64,000 nucleotides of DNA from Mycocentrospora acerina. Its lineage: Eukaryota > Ascomycota > Dothideomycetes > Pleosporales. The notes beneath the pieces are model-generated. The model ran no database searches. It was given only the letters and a program-made list of their open reading frames with translations, and had not been told where the DNA came from. Positions 32,330 to 44,900 of this stretch are shown here, one piece after another; the stretch's first letter is position 1; the number at the start of each line of letters is the position of its first letter. The translations under genes and the position numbers were made by a program. Where the stretch lies: NCBI GenBank assembly GCA_022701365.1, contig JAKUHH010000072.1, forward strand, positions 372,001-436,000. The letters run 5' to 3'.

Positions 32330-33337
32330 CTATAATATCTGATCAACAATTGCCAGTTTAAGACGAGTTCGCGTATCCACGGTCACGAAAAATCGATCAT
32401 GAATCGCAAAATTGTCAAACGGCTGAACCCGACACCTGTTAAGATGTTCGAGGAAGTCCGCAGGCGTATATATAGAATCTTGCTCTTTTGTATAGTGACA
32501 GATTTTGCAGAAAACTCCCATCATTGGACCATCACTAGATATCCATGGTGCAACGATCGTAGCCATGTTGCGGCGGCAACATCGCGGAACAAGGTGAGAG
32601 GGAAATACGATAGGCTCTTGTTGCCGAGCTGAATCGCTAATGATGTGGCGAACCTCGCGATTCTCAATAGCTAGTCCTGGTGGTCGAATTAAGATACCCG
32701 TTCTTTCGTAAGATAACTGCGCGGCAACCTGAGTGTCGTAAAGGGTATGACCTTCAAGTACTTGGAAAGTATTCATCTTGTATCCACCGTCAAAAGTGGC
32801 CGGCAAAAAAGGGAAAGATGGGATAGATGTAAGGTCCTCGTCTGTCAACCCATACCTCCGAGTGATTTCCTCCTTCTCAAGGGGCATCGGTCCAAAACGC
32901 GCGCAATAGAAGCATAAACGCGATGTTGTAGGTAGCCACAAGTGCTGTGCTAATTTGCCGCAACAGTCGCAATGTCGTTGGCGTAGTTTATTGAATAAAT
33001 TAGGTAGGTTTGTTTGCACCTTGATTTGTACAGCAAGCACTCCCCTTATTGCCTGGGGTGCCTGCTCGACAATGATTCGAAACTTTGACATGGTGTCCAC
33101 AACATGATGCGCGAACCGACTCGTGTTCCGGAAGCGAATAAGAGATATCAGTGGAAGCTCTTCTAATATCGTGAGAAGAAGCTCCATCGGGAGTCTTCTA
33201 AGATGACCCAGCTCAAATGTTTCTGGTAGTAAACTGATTTGACTGAGGTGAAGGGGGACCAGAGTCTCCAAGTGGGTATCGATCAGTGGTTGGAAATTGG
33301 CTTCGCTATGGGCGTAATAATAATTTGCGAGAGACAT
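32330..33337 (-). CDS. F-box protein with cysteine clusters
   Basis: A single-exon 335-aa protein. Residues about 47-85 (LRRLPMELLLTILEELPLIS, then LIRFRNTSRFAHHVV) match the F-box, which binds Skp1 in SCF ubiquitin ligases. Downstream are zinc-ribbon-like cysteines: CDCCG near 123-127, then CFYC at 142-145, as in a common group of fungal F-box proteins. Further Cys occur near the C-terminus (VPRCCRRN, FCKICHYTKEQ). This layout suits a substrate receptor whose partner is unknown. These fungal F-box families are often expanded and strain-variable, which fits the accessory setting beside the amidoligase gene. Confidence 0.8.
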   Translation of the reverse strand: MSLANYYYAHSEANFQPLIDTHLETLVPLHLSQISLLPETFELGHLRRLPMELLLTILEELPLISLIRFRNTSRFAHHVVDTMSKFRIIVEQAPQAIRGVLAVQIKVQTNLPNLFNKLRQRHCDCCGKLAQHLWLPTTSRLCFYCARFGPMPLEKEEITRRYGLTDEDLTSIPSFPFLPATFDGGYKMNTFQVLEGHTLYDTQVAAQLSYERTGILIRPPGLAIENREVRHIISDSARQQEPIVFPSHLVPRCCRRNMATIVAPWISSDGPMMGVFCKICHYTKEQDSIYTPADFLEHLNRCRVQPFDNFAIHDRFFVTVDTRTRLKLAIVDQIL

Positions 33338-35304
33338 TTGGCTTAATGTTTTTCACAGAAGCTGCTACAAATTCTCGCAGTCATTTTATAGTGCGAAAAA
33401 TCCTGAATTGTAGGGTCATCAAAACTGGGGGCCCACTCGTCCCAATATTGAACCAGGAGATAAGAGATTAACTGACGACTGGCTCTCGGGGCTTGAGAGG
33501 TGACTAGAGGTGTAAAGGGGTCACCTGAGTAGAAATTAAGGGTCAATAAACAGGCTAAGGTTTTGAGGTACACAAAAATATGATGTATAGGTGCAAAACG
33601 CAAGCCTTTGCTTTGGAAGCGGTCTGTGTGTGGGCAAGCTTGATGATTGTACGAGAGGGGTACCTAACACGAAACAGCGCTAGGCAGCTGCGTAGCCACT
33701 CACCATGGATATTCTTCTACCAACAAAAGAACCAATTTAATAACGAGAGCCGGCTACCGCGATATACTAACTATCACTCCTTTCAGATAACTGTAGCTCG
33801 ACACTCTACAGAGGGCACACTATGAGGCAGCAAAGCGTAAGCCATGATATTTTCTGTAGCTTTTTGTTAATACGCCTTGAATCCTAGCGAATCTTTCCAA
33901 GATCTCGTACGAAGAGTTAATCATTAAAAAATATCTTAAGCTATTTACAAGAACCCAAAACTAATAAACAATACTAATCTGATTTAAATCTACTAGGAAG
34001 CTCCTGCTCTCCTCCACACATCTCAGCAATTCACCCCTGAGGACTCACCAATGGTCTTTCCGACAGAGTTTACTTATCTCAACATTTAATTCAAGAAATA
34101 AATTGAGAAAACTTCGTACTGTACCATTAAGAACTCCATTGATAAAAACTCATAAATTCAAACCTGATCTTGCCTAGGCCACACAAGCGCTCAACATCTC
34201 TAGAGATATGAGACTCGTGTCACCTGCCTATGTTTTGGTGTGCTCCTCACATAGACTCATCGCTTAATAGATAGCAAATATACAGGTTACTTGCCCTCTG
34301 TCGGCTGTATGAAAATTGATGCATAGGTTATGCTTATATATAATGCCTGAGAGCCGCCAATCTTGTGATGATACAGTTGTGGCGTCATTCGGCTCAGCTC
34401 AAGTGCCCATAAGTCGTACCTTCTCAGAACTGCTAACTGTCTTGTTGGGTCTTGTTGCCTCAAGGCCTGCATAGCCCCTTTGCGCACGGACTGTAGGTAT
34501 TCATAGTTATAGTTTATCATCAGCGTGAATCTTCTCCCCTTCGTCCAGTCCGCGCGCATTCTGGTTAGTATCCGCAAATCACCTCCTGCACCCTCATCAC
34601 CTTCATCCTCGACTCATTATGCTGCATTATTAATTCAGTGGCATTTTCCTTCTACGCCCCTTACTTTACGTTATAGTTGTCTGTGTATTGGTTTTGCTAA
34701 CGTGAAGGGTATTCCAACAGCATCAACAACACCACCATCACCACCACCACCATCAAGGTATGTTCGAATACTCCTCTATTCTATATCATCATCAAAATCG
34801 GTGTAAAAGATCCGTCTATCGATGAAACTGTTGACTGACACAGAACAAAGCAGAAAACCAACATCAGTAAGTATTGAATCCGCACCATCACTTTCTTCAC
34901 TTATCCCCTTCCGTGCGCGAATATCTCTATGCTCGATTACGTACCTTCTTTTTTGTGTTCAAATTCGCTATGAGGATCCCGGGCATATTCACTACCTACG
35001 ATTGGATTTCCACGGCCCCTCGGACGTTGTCCGTATAGCCATAACGCAACAGGGGCATTGCTATGCGAGCCATCCCAGCGAGTAACAGTTGACCGATACG
35101 AACTCTGCAACCAAATTAGCAAAGTTAACTGATTGCGATTCTATATTTACATACCGAATCAGTGGGATTGCAAAATCATAGACTGATCCTTTATACTGAC
35201 GACATTCTCCACCTGTGTTCACCTAGACTTGCGAACAATGGACTGGCATTCTGATTCGTGATTGGCATCGTAGTACGTCATACTGTTTGCCAATTTTTTC
35301 GTAG
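33338..35304. other. intergenic region, weak coding signals only
   Basis: About 2 kb upstream of the F-box gene and before the zinc-knuckle exons. The minus-strand frame 34559-34287 (MRADWTKGRRFTLMINYN) lacks a recognised domain. The plus strand near 34525-34805 is Pro/Ser-rich. The first exon of the zinc-knuckle gene should lie in the right part of this stretch but I could not place it. Confidence 0.35.
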
Positions 35305-36179
35305 TGCGTAAGGTTTGTCGCAAGTGCAACCTCTCTGGCCATTTGGCCAAACATTGCGCGCAAGGAGAGCCGGACACTCTCATAGGCATGCGCTTGGCTG
35401 GGCGCGCATATGTAAGTTTTATCAAAGATTACCTAAAACAAGAGGCTTAACACTCTTCATGACGCACCTTCAACAAAGTCCAATCAGTTCAATCACCCAC
35501 CACTTCTCAAGTCCCCTTTTGCTAAACGTATGACAGAAGCAGCACCAGCGCGCGCAAGCCGGCCGTAAGTTGCTTCTTTCATGGCATGCAACTATTTTTG
35601 CCTTGCCATAACCCAAGCTCAATATCCTCCCTGAATTAAACACCATGAAGTCTCCAGCTTTTAGCATTCCCAGGGGCTCGTCTGAGGTCATACTTGAGCA
35701 TAAATCACAGTTTACAGACGGTCTTACCAATGATTTCCACTTCTGAAACTTCAACAGGCGACGTTATGTTGATTTCATTCTAGCTGCACTCACTGCAGTC
35801 GCAGTTAATAATTTTGGTTCATCTTGCTAACGTATCCTTGACAGCTCGATGGCATCAGCAGCGGGGCCCGCGCTCGAAGAAGACCGCCGCCCAGCCGGAG
35901 GGAGACAAAGACAACGATGATGACGATGAAGAAGAAGAGAAGAAGAAGGCGAAGAAGGAGAGGAGGAAGAAGAAGAACGAGAGGAGGAAGAAGAGGAAGG
36001 CGGAGAAGGAGAAGGAGAAGGAGAAGGAGAAGGAGAAGGAGAAGAAGGGGGAGGATGATGAGGACGATGAGGATGATGAAGACGAAGATGTAATGGAGGG
36101 TGCAAGGGAGGGGAGGGGGGATGATGGAAGTGGTGAGGGTGGTGACGCGGGGTCTGTGGCCCAGTTGGTTAGCGTGTAA
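35305..36179 (+). CDS. zinc-knuckle protein with charged tail (5' end not found)
   Basis: Three exons can be joined: 35305-35411, 35537-35564 and 35845-36179. The first carries VCRKCNLSGHLAKHCAQG, a CCHC zinc knuckle (C-x2-C-x4-H-x4-C) that binds single-stranded nucleic acid. Donors GTAAGT after exons one and two and acceptors ACAG all agree in phase. The middle exon is only 28 nt, reading KQHQRAQAG. The last exon gives RWHQQRGPRSKKTAAQPEGD, then a Lys/Glu/Arg low-complexity run (GGAGAA repeat DNA at 36000-36047) and an acidic end. The upstream exon with the start codon was not identified; an ATG at 35237 is out of phase with the acceptor. A retroelement gag origin is possible because CCHC knuckles occur there, but no polymerase sequence is nearby. 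Confidence 0.5.
36000..36047 (+). repeat. GGAGAA hexanucleotide repeat in coding sequence
   Basis: About eight GGAGAA-like units encode alternating Glu-Lys in the tail of the zinc-knuckle protein. The run is imperfect at its edges. Confidence 0.8.
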
Positions 36180-36820
36180 AAATCTTGGGCAGTGCATATT
36201 CCTAGCAAGCAATGAGGACGTCGACGTGAACTGTCGATTAGCATCCAATTGAAGGGCGTAAATCTGCAGTACATTTAGTCTCTCGATTTTCCAGTTTTAA
36301 CTCTTGCAGCCATTTCTACCACTTTTCGCTTCATCCTACCCGCCGAAAAATTTCAAGTCACGTCAGTGATTCTGATGCTTTTAAATCTCTCCACAATGAT
36401 GCACATAACTCTGTGAATCCTGAATCGAAAAAGATGAATGAGAAAAATTGCTCTGATTTTCTATATCGAATATCTCAATGACATTAACATATTTAAGTGC
36501 GCTTATAGAGCTGTGTTCGTTTGTGTAGGTGAGAAAATGAGGGAAAGACGGATCTATGGATTTTACCGAGTGTTGATGAGAAAGGTAGTATTAAATAAAG
36601 ATTGGGAGAACTTACTTTCCGTCACTCACCCAATTACAAGGCGACAACCTTTCTGAACACACTCTTGGATCCGTCGTCACACCAACATCTCGCAACTGAA
36701 GCATCCCCTCAAGTATATTTGGTCCAGGGAACGACATCTTACCACTAGTTTTTCAACAAAATAGCTCACCTTACGACCTCCTCACAATCACTATACCTCG
36801 CCTCACCTCGCCTCCCCAAC
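36180..36820. other. intergenic, promoter side of the 201-aa gene
   Basis: About 640 nt, AT-rich, with CT-rich sequence just before the start of the next gene. No coding signal seen. Confidence 0.4.
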
Positions 36821-37426
36821 ATGGCCAGCCTAAAGTACGCCCGTGACATCAAAGCACAAATCTCCTCCAAACTCACCGCTCAGCACACCCTAGACCCCAA
36901 TAAGCCCATCAAACGCCACGTAGAAGAAAACCTCGAGGAAGAAATCATCAAAACCCTCCGTCAAGATCAGAACATGAAGTTCGTCGATATCGTCAACTAC
37001 CTCAACCAAGAGCGACGTAAGCGCGGGGAGGTAGAAAAGTGGACCAAACCTAGGGTGTACAGTCGATTTGTACTCAGTGCTCCAAAGACAGCAACGGCTA
37101 TAGGCGAGATTGGCTTTGACCCCAGAGACTACATGCACCTGCGCAATCCGAGTCAGTACACGGAAGCGGGAGGTGAAGGCACGGTTAGCAGGGCGGGGAG
37201 GAAGAGAGTGAAAAATTATGATAATGCGACGGAATTGAGGGCAAATGTGAGGGTTAAGTTGGATGTTGACGCGGAGTTGGAGACGGCGGAGATGTCGGAG
37301 CAGCTCGTGTTGGCTGTGGCGAAGGTGGAGAGAAACTTTTGGATCTTGGTGGCGGATGAGATGGAGAGGGAGACGACAAGGTTGTATAAACCGGAGGTGC
37401 TGGCTAGTCGGTATCATTCTATTTGA
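36821..37426 (+). CDS. conserved-looking 201-aa hypothetical protein
   Basis: A single open exon begins MASLKYARDIKAQISSKLTA. It is GC-richer than its flanks and uses C-ending codons in its first half, which supports real coding sequence. It is basic and helical, with no named domain. The segments KTLRQDQNMKFVDIVNYLNQ and KWTKPRVYSRFVLSAPKTA look like ordered helices of a winged-helix size, but that is a guess. The C-terminus (VERNFWILVADEMERETTRL) is amphipathic. The function is unknown. Confidence 0.6.
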   Translation: MASLKYARDIKAQISSKLTAQHTLDPNKPIKRHVEENLEEEIIKTLRQDQNMKFVDIVNYLNQERRKRGEVEKWTKPRVYSRFVLSAPKTATAIGEIGFDPRDYMHLRNPSQYTEAGGEGTVSRAGRKRVKNYDNATELRANVRVKLDVDAELETAEMSEQLVLAVAKVERNFWILVADEMERETTRLYKPEVLASRYHSI

Positions 37427-37839
37427 GGGAGTGGTTTAGTTTCTATCTGCAGGGGTTAAAATTTCATTGGTAGAAGACTGCAGCTTGTGGATGTCTCTGG
37501 GCTTTCTTATGGTGACTATAGGCTTGGGTTGTCACATTTTTTGGGAATAGGGTTGGTCAAAATCGGAAACAAGATGTATACTCTTGTTCACGGAAGTAAA
37601 TGCAAGAACTGGATAATGAAGTATTAAATTTCAATCTTCACTTCTCGAATTAGGTTTTCCTGACAAAAAAACTGCAGGGTATCAATTTTTCCCATTAATG
37701 CCTCCCATCCGATCGAGCATAGCCCGTACACTTCCATATGTCCGGTTCGTTGTCCACTGACAAGCTCAAGATCTGTAACCAATGATAAACGTCTGCTCGC
37801 TTTTCTGATTTTAAACAAACGCCAATGCCCGTAATATAA
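37427..37839. other. intergenic between 201-aa gene and small minus gene
   Basis: About 410 nt between convergent genes. Nothing recognisable is encoded; it is likely 3' UTR sequence. Confidence 0.4.
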
Positions 37840-38079
37840 CTATCGATTCGCAGCCCAGTAATACATAGCCTGCGCGTGGATCGACTGCCTCGCAATCTTC
37901 ATATCTGTTGTTTCGGCAATCGCCATAGCTGGTGTTTCGGCAATCGCAGGCTTCTTTGATTTTTTCGATGGCAGAACTGATCGGAGGAGAGAAGTCATGG
38001 ATGTCGTTGTCGATGTTGACTTCATCGACATGTTGTCTTTCTCGGAATATTTAGTCGCGGCTGCGCTTGTGGAAGGCAT
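37840..38079 (-). CDS. small Ser/Thr-rich protein, 79 aa
   Basis: The frame begins MPSTSAAATKYSEKDNMSMK and ends AQAMYYWAANR. It is rich in Ser/Thr at the N-terminus with a short basic patch (PSKKSKKP) and a repeat AIAETPAMAIAET. The C-terminal AQAMYYWA stretch is the most ordered-looking part. Its small size and lack of a family mean it could be spurious, but the ATG and stop are clean and the composition resembles other small fungal proteins. Confidence 0.4.
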   Translation of the reverse strand: MPSTSAAATKYSEKDNMSMKSTSTTTSMTSLLRSVLPSKKSKKPAIAETPAMAIAETTDMKIARQSIHAQAMYYWAANR

Positions 38080-38911
38080 TTTGTGCGGTGGTATGGTGAT
38101 TGACGGTAAGGATTCACGTGTAATTTTCGTTGATTGTATTGAAGTATTGAGGGGAAGAATGAAATCGTTCGTGGTTGTGAATTTCGAAGCTGCCGGAATT
38201 GGACTGACTTTACTGAGTGGTCAATTGAGCGGGTGAGTTTTGGTTTGTTCTAAACAACACTGGATTCATCATCATCTTTATATCACACACTATTGAAATC
38301 GACTCATTACAGCTCACAACGCCAGCTCTCTCAACCTACCAATTACCCACCACTCCATGCACTGCCGAATGGGATTGATTTGCGCCCTTTCTACATCGCT
38401 GACCCACATGCACTCTCGCTTACACACCCCCAATGAGCATTGTTTTCCAGCGCCGTCGGCAGGTGACTCACTACACTACCGGTGTGCAAGACGTCCTCGC
38501 TTATAGAGCGTAAAGATGGTATGGACTGGCACATGGGGTAGAGGCTGTGTGGAGGGTTCAGCAATATGAGTCAGATTGATGATGATGCGCTACGCTAAAC
38601 ATGGGCTAGTATGCTATCTTCGAGCCGAAGCATGGGGATACGAAAGCATGCTTTGTAAGATGGATGTCGTAGGCAGCGCATTTTTCAGTCCTGGCTATGC
38701 GCTTGCGTGAAAACAGAGTCATGTAGGGCGTGTTGTTGGTTTGAAATTTGTAGAATTGATAGTGTGACAACAGGACGCCCCGCTTGAACGCAAAACACTT
38801 CTCAACCCTTTGATTATAAAAATTTTAAGTTGTTCACACAACAGAAAGTAGTATACAGAATCCCCAGTAGCGAAAAAAAAATCCAGAGCATTAGTCCCAG
38901 CTCTCGTGTCA
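38080..38911. other. intergenic region, no gene
   Basis: About 830 nt between the small gene's start and the 3' end of the Zn2Cys6 regulator. No motif-bearing frame is seen. Confidence 0.4.
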
Positions 38912-41160
38912 TTACCAAAGAATGTCCGCAAACGCTGTCCGAAGTACCTCCGTTCTCGTCTTCTGCATTTCAGGTGCTATACCTGCTGAATCCAGGATAC
39001 CCAGACACTTGCGCACGTCTTCTTTTGCGAGTTGGAGCAGTGGGTCAGACGAGGGTGGCATGCCCTGATGCTTGTATGATAGTGGCTGTTCTTGCTGGGC
39101 GAGAATACGTGCCATGAGGAGCTAGCAACAAAGTCAGTTTAAGTTCAGACAACAATTCAATGCTTCCCATTACAAAGATGACATAGGAGACTTACAGCTT
39201 CTTCAAACGCCCGATGTTGAAAAACCCACCACACACTCGCATCGATTCTGAGATATTCCCAAAAGTGGAAGAAAGCTTGCACGCCCATCCTCGCCGCTTC
39301 AAGCGCCCCTTTCACATCACATGACACGCCTTCGACAGTATTCTCATCTGCTTGGATGACCATTACACAATGCCAGAAATTGCTTCGGAAAAACAGATTC
39401 TGGCGCAACGATCGGGGACTTGTGTTTGCAATTTTTCGTATGGTGTCGTCATCCGACGCGGTTAGTTCGGGAGGAAACGTGCTATGTAGTGCAAAGTACT
39501 CGCTAACGAGCTGTGCTTTGTTGGCAACCGACTGAGTGAGTGGAGACGCAAGCGAGCGTGGTGTGCAGACTGTGCGGCAGACAAGGATGGCCATGTGCCA
39601 CATTGAGCGGATATACCTGCGGTCAGAAAGCTCATAGGGAGGGTAAACATCTTTAATCGAAGCGATGTTACTAATGCTCATAGGATTGATAACATGATCT
39701 GTGCTCCCATTTGTAGATGAGCTGGATGGCATGTAGTCATCAAGCTCATCACTCAGAGATTCTGGACGGATGTCAGATATGTTTGCTGTTGGTGGGAGCT
39801 TGAGAAGAACTGTGAGAAATGTGTCTTGGAAGAACACGGCTTGCCAAAGTTTCCGTCGCTGATGTTTGTCGCTCCGGGAGCATCGAGGAGCGATGATGTC
39901 CGGATTACGATGAAGCCCCATAGCATATGCTTGACGCACGAGCACGCCGCCAAATGACCAGGCATCGGAAGCGTGATTGTCATTCATGAGAAAATAGTTC
40001 ATCAACACCATGGCCTGGAGTGTTCTGACAGAAGCTTTGCTGAGATACGACGACAGCCGGAGAGCTTGTTGTGCAGCTGAGATGTAGAACTCGGCAATTT
40101 GCGTTCGTTCTTGATTCGACGGCGTGTGGATGAACTGAGTGCCCATTGCATACACTACAAAGTGCAAAGCGACCAGCACTGGGTCTGCGACTTGCTTCTC
40201 CTCCGTAGGAAGCGACCAGAATCGCTCATAGTCGGCATAGAAGTTTCGCTTGTGGATCATGGGATACACAGGGTCAACGGCATCGAAGTATTTGTCTACA
40301 AGAATGTCCGCCTGCTCTCTGGCTGGGAGCACTCCGATGACTTCCGCAAGGCCGCCCCTGCTGGTCCAGTAGTTGGCAAACGGGTGTTCAGCGCCAAGGC
40401 CAAAGTAAGGTGCAGGAGTGTGAATTGAATACGGGATATTAGAAAGAAGAAATGGCGAGGATCCTGACGAAGACAATGACACGCTTCTGTACTGATGACC
40501 TCGTACGGGAGTAGGCGGTGCCTGCACGTGTACCTGGTATTTGGGTCAGCCTACGACCAGGATAGCTCCTTGCAAATTCATGATCCGAACGAGCCGGTAG
40601 GCCCGAACATGTGTTCACGGGGCCCCATCTGTCAAATACAACGGGAATAAGAAGAAGCATTACCTGTATTGGAATCGCATGTGGCTGAGACTCACTGCCA
40701 AGAGAAGCTTTGCTTTGCTGCTTCCTGGCCCGCCCCGTATTGGGCGCGGCGCCGATTCTGCACAGATTGCTTAGCAGGTGCAAGCTTTCTGCAGGCGCGA
40801 GGCGCGCAACTCACGTTTCAGCAGACGACGCGATCAGGTTCGCGATCTCTGAGTATTTGCATGTCGATTGTCGCTTGATGCACGCAATGCAGTTTGGTCT
40901 GCTACGGTCGCACTATGCACGTGTTTAGCACATGTTGGCGCGCGTTGATCGCGTCTCTCAAGGCTCAGCATGGCAAATCTAGCAATCCGCCGGTGCAGGG
41001 GCACGCACGCACTCACCTTGGTTTTGCGCTCGACACACTCCTCGCAGCTCAGCGTGGGCTTGTTTCGCTTTTGCTTCTTCTTGGGCGGCGAGTCCGATCC
41101 CAGCGTCGCGCTCGATGGCGTATTGGGACTTGTTGAAGACTCGGCTTTGACATTGTTCAT
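38912..41160 (-). CDS. Zn(II)2Cys6 transcription factor with fungal_trans domain
   Basis: Exons 41160-41017, 40913-40816, 40757-40664, 40533-39196 and 39121-38912 give about 627 aa. Residues 39-66 form a complete binuclear zinc cluster: Cys39, 42, 49, 56, 59 and 66, in C-x2-C-x6-C-x6-C-x2-C-x6-C spacing, preceded by a basic patch (PPKKKQKRNK). The middle region (from about 190) matches the fungal-specific transcription factor domain: FDAVDPVYPMIHKRNFYADY, then YAMGLHRNPD and RRKLWQAVFFQDTFL. Exon 5 was recovered because HRAFEEA joins LLMARILAQQEQ across a GTAAGT..TAG intron. The first intron interrupts the cluster just before the third Cys. The exon 4 start could be 12 nt later (40521). The target genes are unknown. 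Confidence 0.85.
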
Positions 41161-41991
41161 TGCGCAGCTTGCGCGTGCCAACTAGACGGCCCGAAGCGGA
41201 TGCGGAGGACAGCAGCGAAGCAGTAAGACTGGTTGCATGTACAAATGCGCCACGCGGATGCGTTGTGCAATGCAACGGGAATAATTGAGGGTGGAGGTTG
41301 TTTCCAGAGTCCCCAGAATCTTAAGCGGGGATCCGGCGATCCTTAAAGCCACCGCCTCGGCAGATGGAACAAAGCAACCTAGAGCACGTCTGTCTGTTAT
41401 GTCAGCCGCTAGAATCGTCTTGTTCCTACGTCAGTACTGTAAATATTGGGTCAGGCACCAGCCTTGCGTGCGGCTGGCAGCAATTACAAAGCATGCTGCG
41501 TTGACGATCCTACAGGCACTTTTGACATTCGTTGTGTGCCTGTCGTGAGTGCACGTTGTAAGGATTAACACACAGAGTCCAAAGCTTTTGCTTGAAAAGT
41601 GCGGACAATGTTTTTCAGAAGCGGCAATAGTTAGGCTCAATCTACCATGTCTGGCATGGACCAGATATTGACAAATCACACGTGGGCCCGGCTGTGGCAA
41701 AGCGATACTACCAAACTCGGAAGACAGCCCAACATAATATAGATTTCGTATGACGAAGAGTGAGTTGAGACTATCACTATGAAAAAAAGATGCCTTACAT
41801 CCACAATGAGCCAGAGCGCCAATTCTAACCTTGCCAATATTATGCCCATAAACTCAATCCATGAGATTTTAAGAGTTGTTCTTCCTGCTCCACGTATCGT
41901 TTAGTATATAGCCTGCGACCCCTATTATGATATTTAAAAAGTGTACGTCGCTCCTAGCCAGCTGCAGCGATAGAGCCATGACCTATCCTGG
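41161..41991. other. upstream of the Zn2Cys6 gene and 3' side of the AAA gene
   Basis: About 830 nt. GC-rich near 41.2 kb (likely promoter), then mixed. Frames such as 41285-41548 (+) and 41431-41700 (-) lack motifs. Confidence 0.4.
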
Positions 41992-44900
41992 CTACGTATA
42001 CTGCCTCATCGCATCGCGATATCCTTTTCCACCCCGCATGTCGTCTTCGAAGGCTTCAGCAACCTCCAAAACTCGTTTAATATGCTCCATGCTGAACGTT
42101 GCTTTCTCGGACAGCGCAATCGATTGACTTGTCTTGACTGTGTTTTTGATCTGCAATAGTTAGCTTCTGTAGTTTTTGAATGCTAGCGTCGATGAACATA
42201 AGAAGAAACTTAGCACCTACCTGTCGTCCATTCATATTCCGCTTACTCAACTCATCGAAATTTGTCTCCTCAAAGGGCTTCACTGCATCTCCAGTACTGT
42301 CCTCGGCGCTCATAGCCACCACCTTTCCCACATGGTGCTGCCAGATCTTCTTCCTTGCCTTAGCAGGGAGGTTATCGTACCGGATGCCCATGTGGATGCG
42401 ACTCTGGAAAGCCTCGTCGAACGTCTCCACACGATTTGTTGTCAGGAACAGAATACCCTGGTAGTATTCTGTTAATCGGAGGAACACCGACACCAAGCTA
42501 TTCCGGTGAATATCATGCGGCTGGCGCGCTTCGAGGAATACGTCGGCTTCGTCAAGAAGTAGAATTGCACCCCAAGAATGTGTGATGTCCATTATGCGGT
42601 TCAGATCGATCTCTAGAGAGCGGCTATTGGTGCCGAGTTCACCGGCTGAAACTGCATAAAGAGGACACCTGAGGTACTCCGCTATCGATTCGCCAGTCAG
42701 TGTTTTGCCAACACCAGGTGGGCCGTGAAGCACAACATTCAGCCCCTTTCCTTTGCCTTGAATCACATCGTCTATTGTTTTTGCGGCGTTGAAACGGTGC
42801 GATGAGACAAGGCCTTTGAGGTTCTGCTTGATACGATCAGGCAGGACTAAAGATTCGAAGGCTTCTGCGTTCCAATTTATTTCATCAATACCAGAGAGTG
42901 AGAACTCGAGCCAGAGCTTCTCGGAGAAAGCAAAACCAAGCACAACGGGAGATGCGATGAGAAGCTCTTCTTCAGTGAAGACATGGTTCTTGTCCGATGT
43001 GTCGTTTTCATCGTCAAGTTTCGAGGCAGGGTTTTTACCATTCTCCTCGTCTATGGTGCTCTGATGGACGCGAATTGGATGCTTCTTGCCTGTGTGGTCT
43101 TTCCACATTACTGTGCGCAGTCTGTCCTTCTCCGTGCTAGATTCCTCGCCAGAGTCCTCGTTTGAGCCCGAGTTTCCACAGCAATCCTCTTCATCATCCT
43201 CATCGCCTTCCTCTCCGTCATCAAGTTCATCCTGTTTGATGTACGAGAGTGGATAGTTGGGGTTGATTCGGTGGAAGATAGCGGGGTCAACCATGACACG
43301 ACCGTTAATGTTGAACTTTGCAATAGTGTTCTTCACTTTCATGTATGCAATACCCTTTTGTAGACGATAGCTCATGCCCTGTAGTGCGACGAACTTCATA
43401 CCTCTCTCAATGAGCTGCTTCTTGATACCCTACACAGAGGTTAATACGCGTAAAACTCTATTCAATCGAACGTGATCAAGATTCACTCACCTCTGGATTC
43501 TTATGATACTTCAAAGGGTATGCAGCAAGACTAGTAATTTTCTTATGCCCTTTGAACGACGAGATTTGCACTTGGTGATCGCCAAGTCCAAACACCTTAC
43601 CATCATACTCCAAATACCTCCCATCAATAACCCACGACTTCGCGCCACTCAGCCAACTCTCGTATTCGTACGCGGAGTCGACTTTGAAGCAGCGGGCATC
43701 ATCTTTGTTATTGTACGTCGGTGTGAATGCAATCGTATTTGGTTTGAACAAAGCCCAGCAGAGGTCGTAGGTGATTGTTCCTGCTTTGAGCATGGGCTTC
43801 AACGCCTTCCGCGTCTTGGCATAGTCTTCATCGACGTAACCGAGGAGAAGCTTACACTGAGCAATTTGTTGTTTAAGTTGTTTCTTCTCCTTTGACCTTT
43901 TTGCGTGTTTTAATTTTGGTTTCAGCGTCTTCTTAACATATGATTTCAGCTCATCGTAGTAGTGAAATAGTGTGTGAGGATCGATCTGAGGCGTCTCCTC
44001 TACTAGACTAATGCTCTTGCATTCTTTGAGGACTTCCTGTAGTGTAAGTCGAAGTAGTTTCGACTTGATATCTATTTGCGTCTCGCGGTGCTTCCCTTCC
44101 CAGTCGAAGCGTCTCCGCACAGTGAAGACACAATCGAACTCGTCTTTTTGTTCCGAAGTGCTCTCGACGAGCTTGTAGTCACGAATCTTGGTGTCCCAGA
44201 CCTGATCAATTCGCTTGAACTCGTGGGCGTTCTTTTTGATAGGTTTTGGAAGATTTATCACAGTAGTTTCGGGGTCAGCAACAGCGGCAACTTGCTTCGC
44301 TCTGAGAGTGTTGAGGAGGCTGTTCAAATTAAAAACATCGTCATCGGTGACAGGTGACAGGGTTGTATCGGCACTTGTGCTTGAGGTACTATCTTCGGTT
44401 GATGATTCGCTAGTCGAGGATGAGCTGATCACTCTCTTTAGCTTCTTGCTCTTTCGCCTGGCTTTTGCACGCTTGTGCTTAGACTTTTTGTCGTCAGAAT
44501 CTGAGTCGCTATCGGATGTGCTTGAGGATGAAGACGAGGATGAGCTACTATCATCACTCGAAATACGAGACTTCTTGCCCTTCTTTTTTGCCTTGGTTCG
44601 CAAAGATTTGCGTTTTCTCTTCTTTTTCTTCTTGTCATCATCAGAATCTGACTCGGATTCCGAAGATGATCCACTTGACTCTTCGCTCGATAGCTCAACC
44701 TTTTTACTCTTGTCTTTCTTCCTCTTCGCCTTTTGCTTCTTCTTGATTGCTGCAAGTTTAATTGCCATTTTCTTCCTTCTCCTGCGTTTGCGTCTTTCAT
44801 CTTCACTGCTATCTTCAGATTCAGAATCTGCATCACTATCTTCGGAGCTTGAACTGTCTTGAACCACTTCTGCCTTCGTCTTTCGAGGCTGCTTACTTTT

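Noticed and set aside
35805..36274. Poly-Leu and poly-Ser minus-strand frames
   Set aside because: They are antisense translations of the GGAGAA/GAA repeat in the zinc-knuckle gene's tail.
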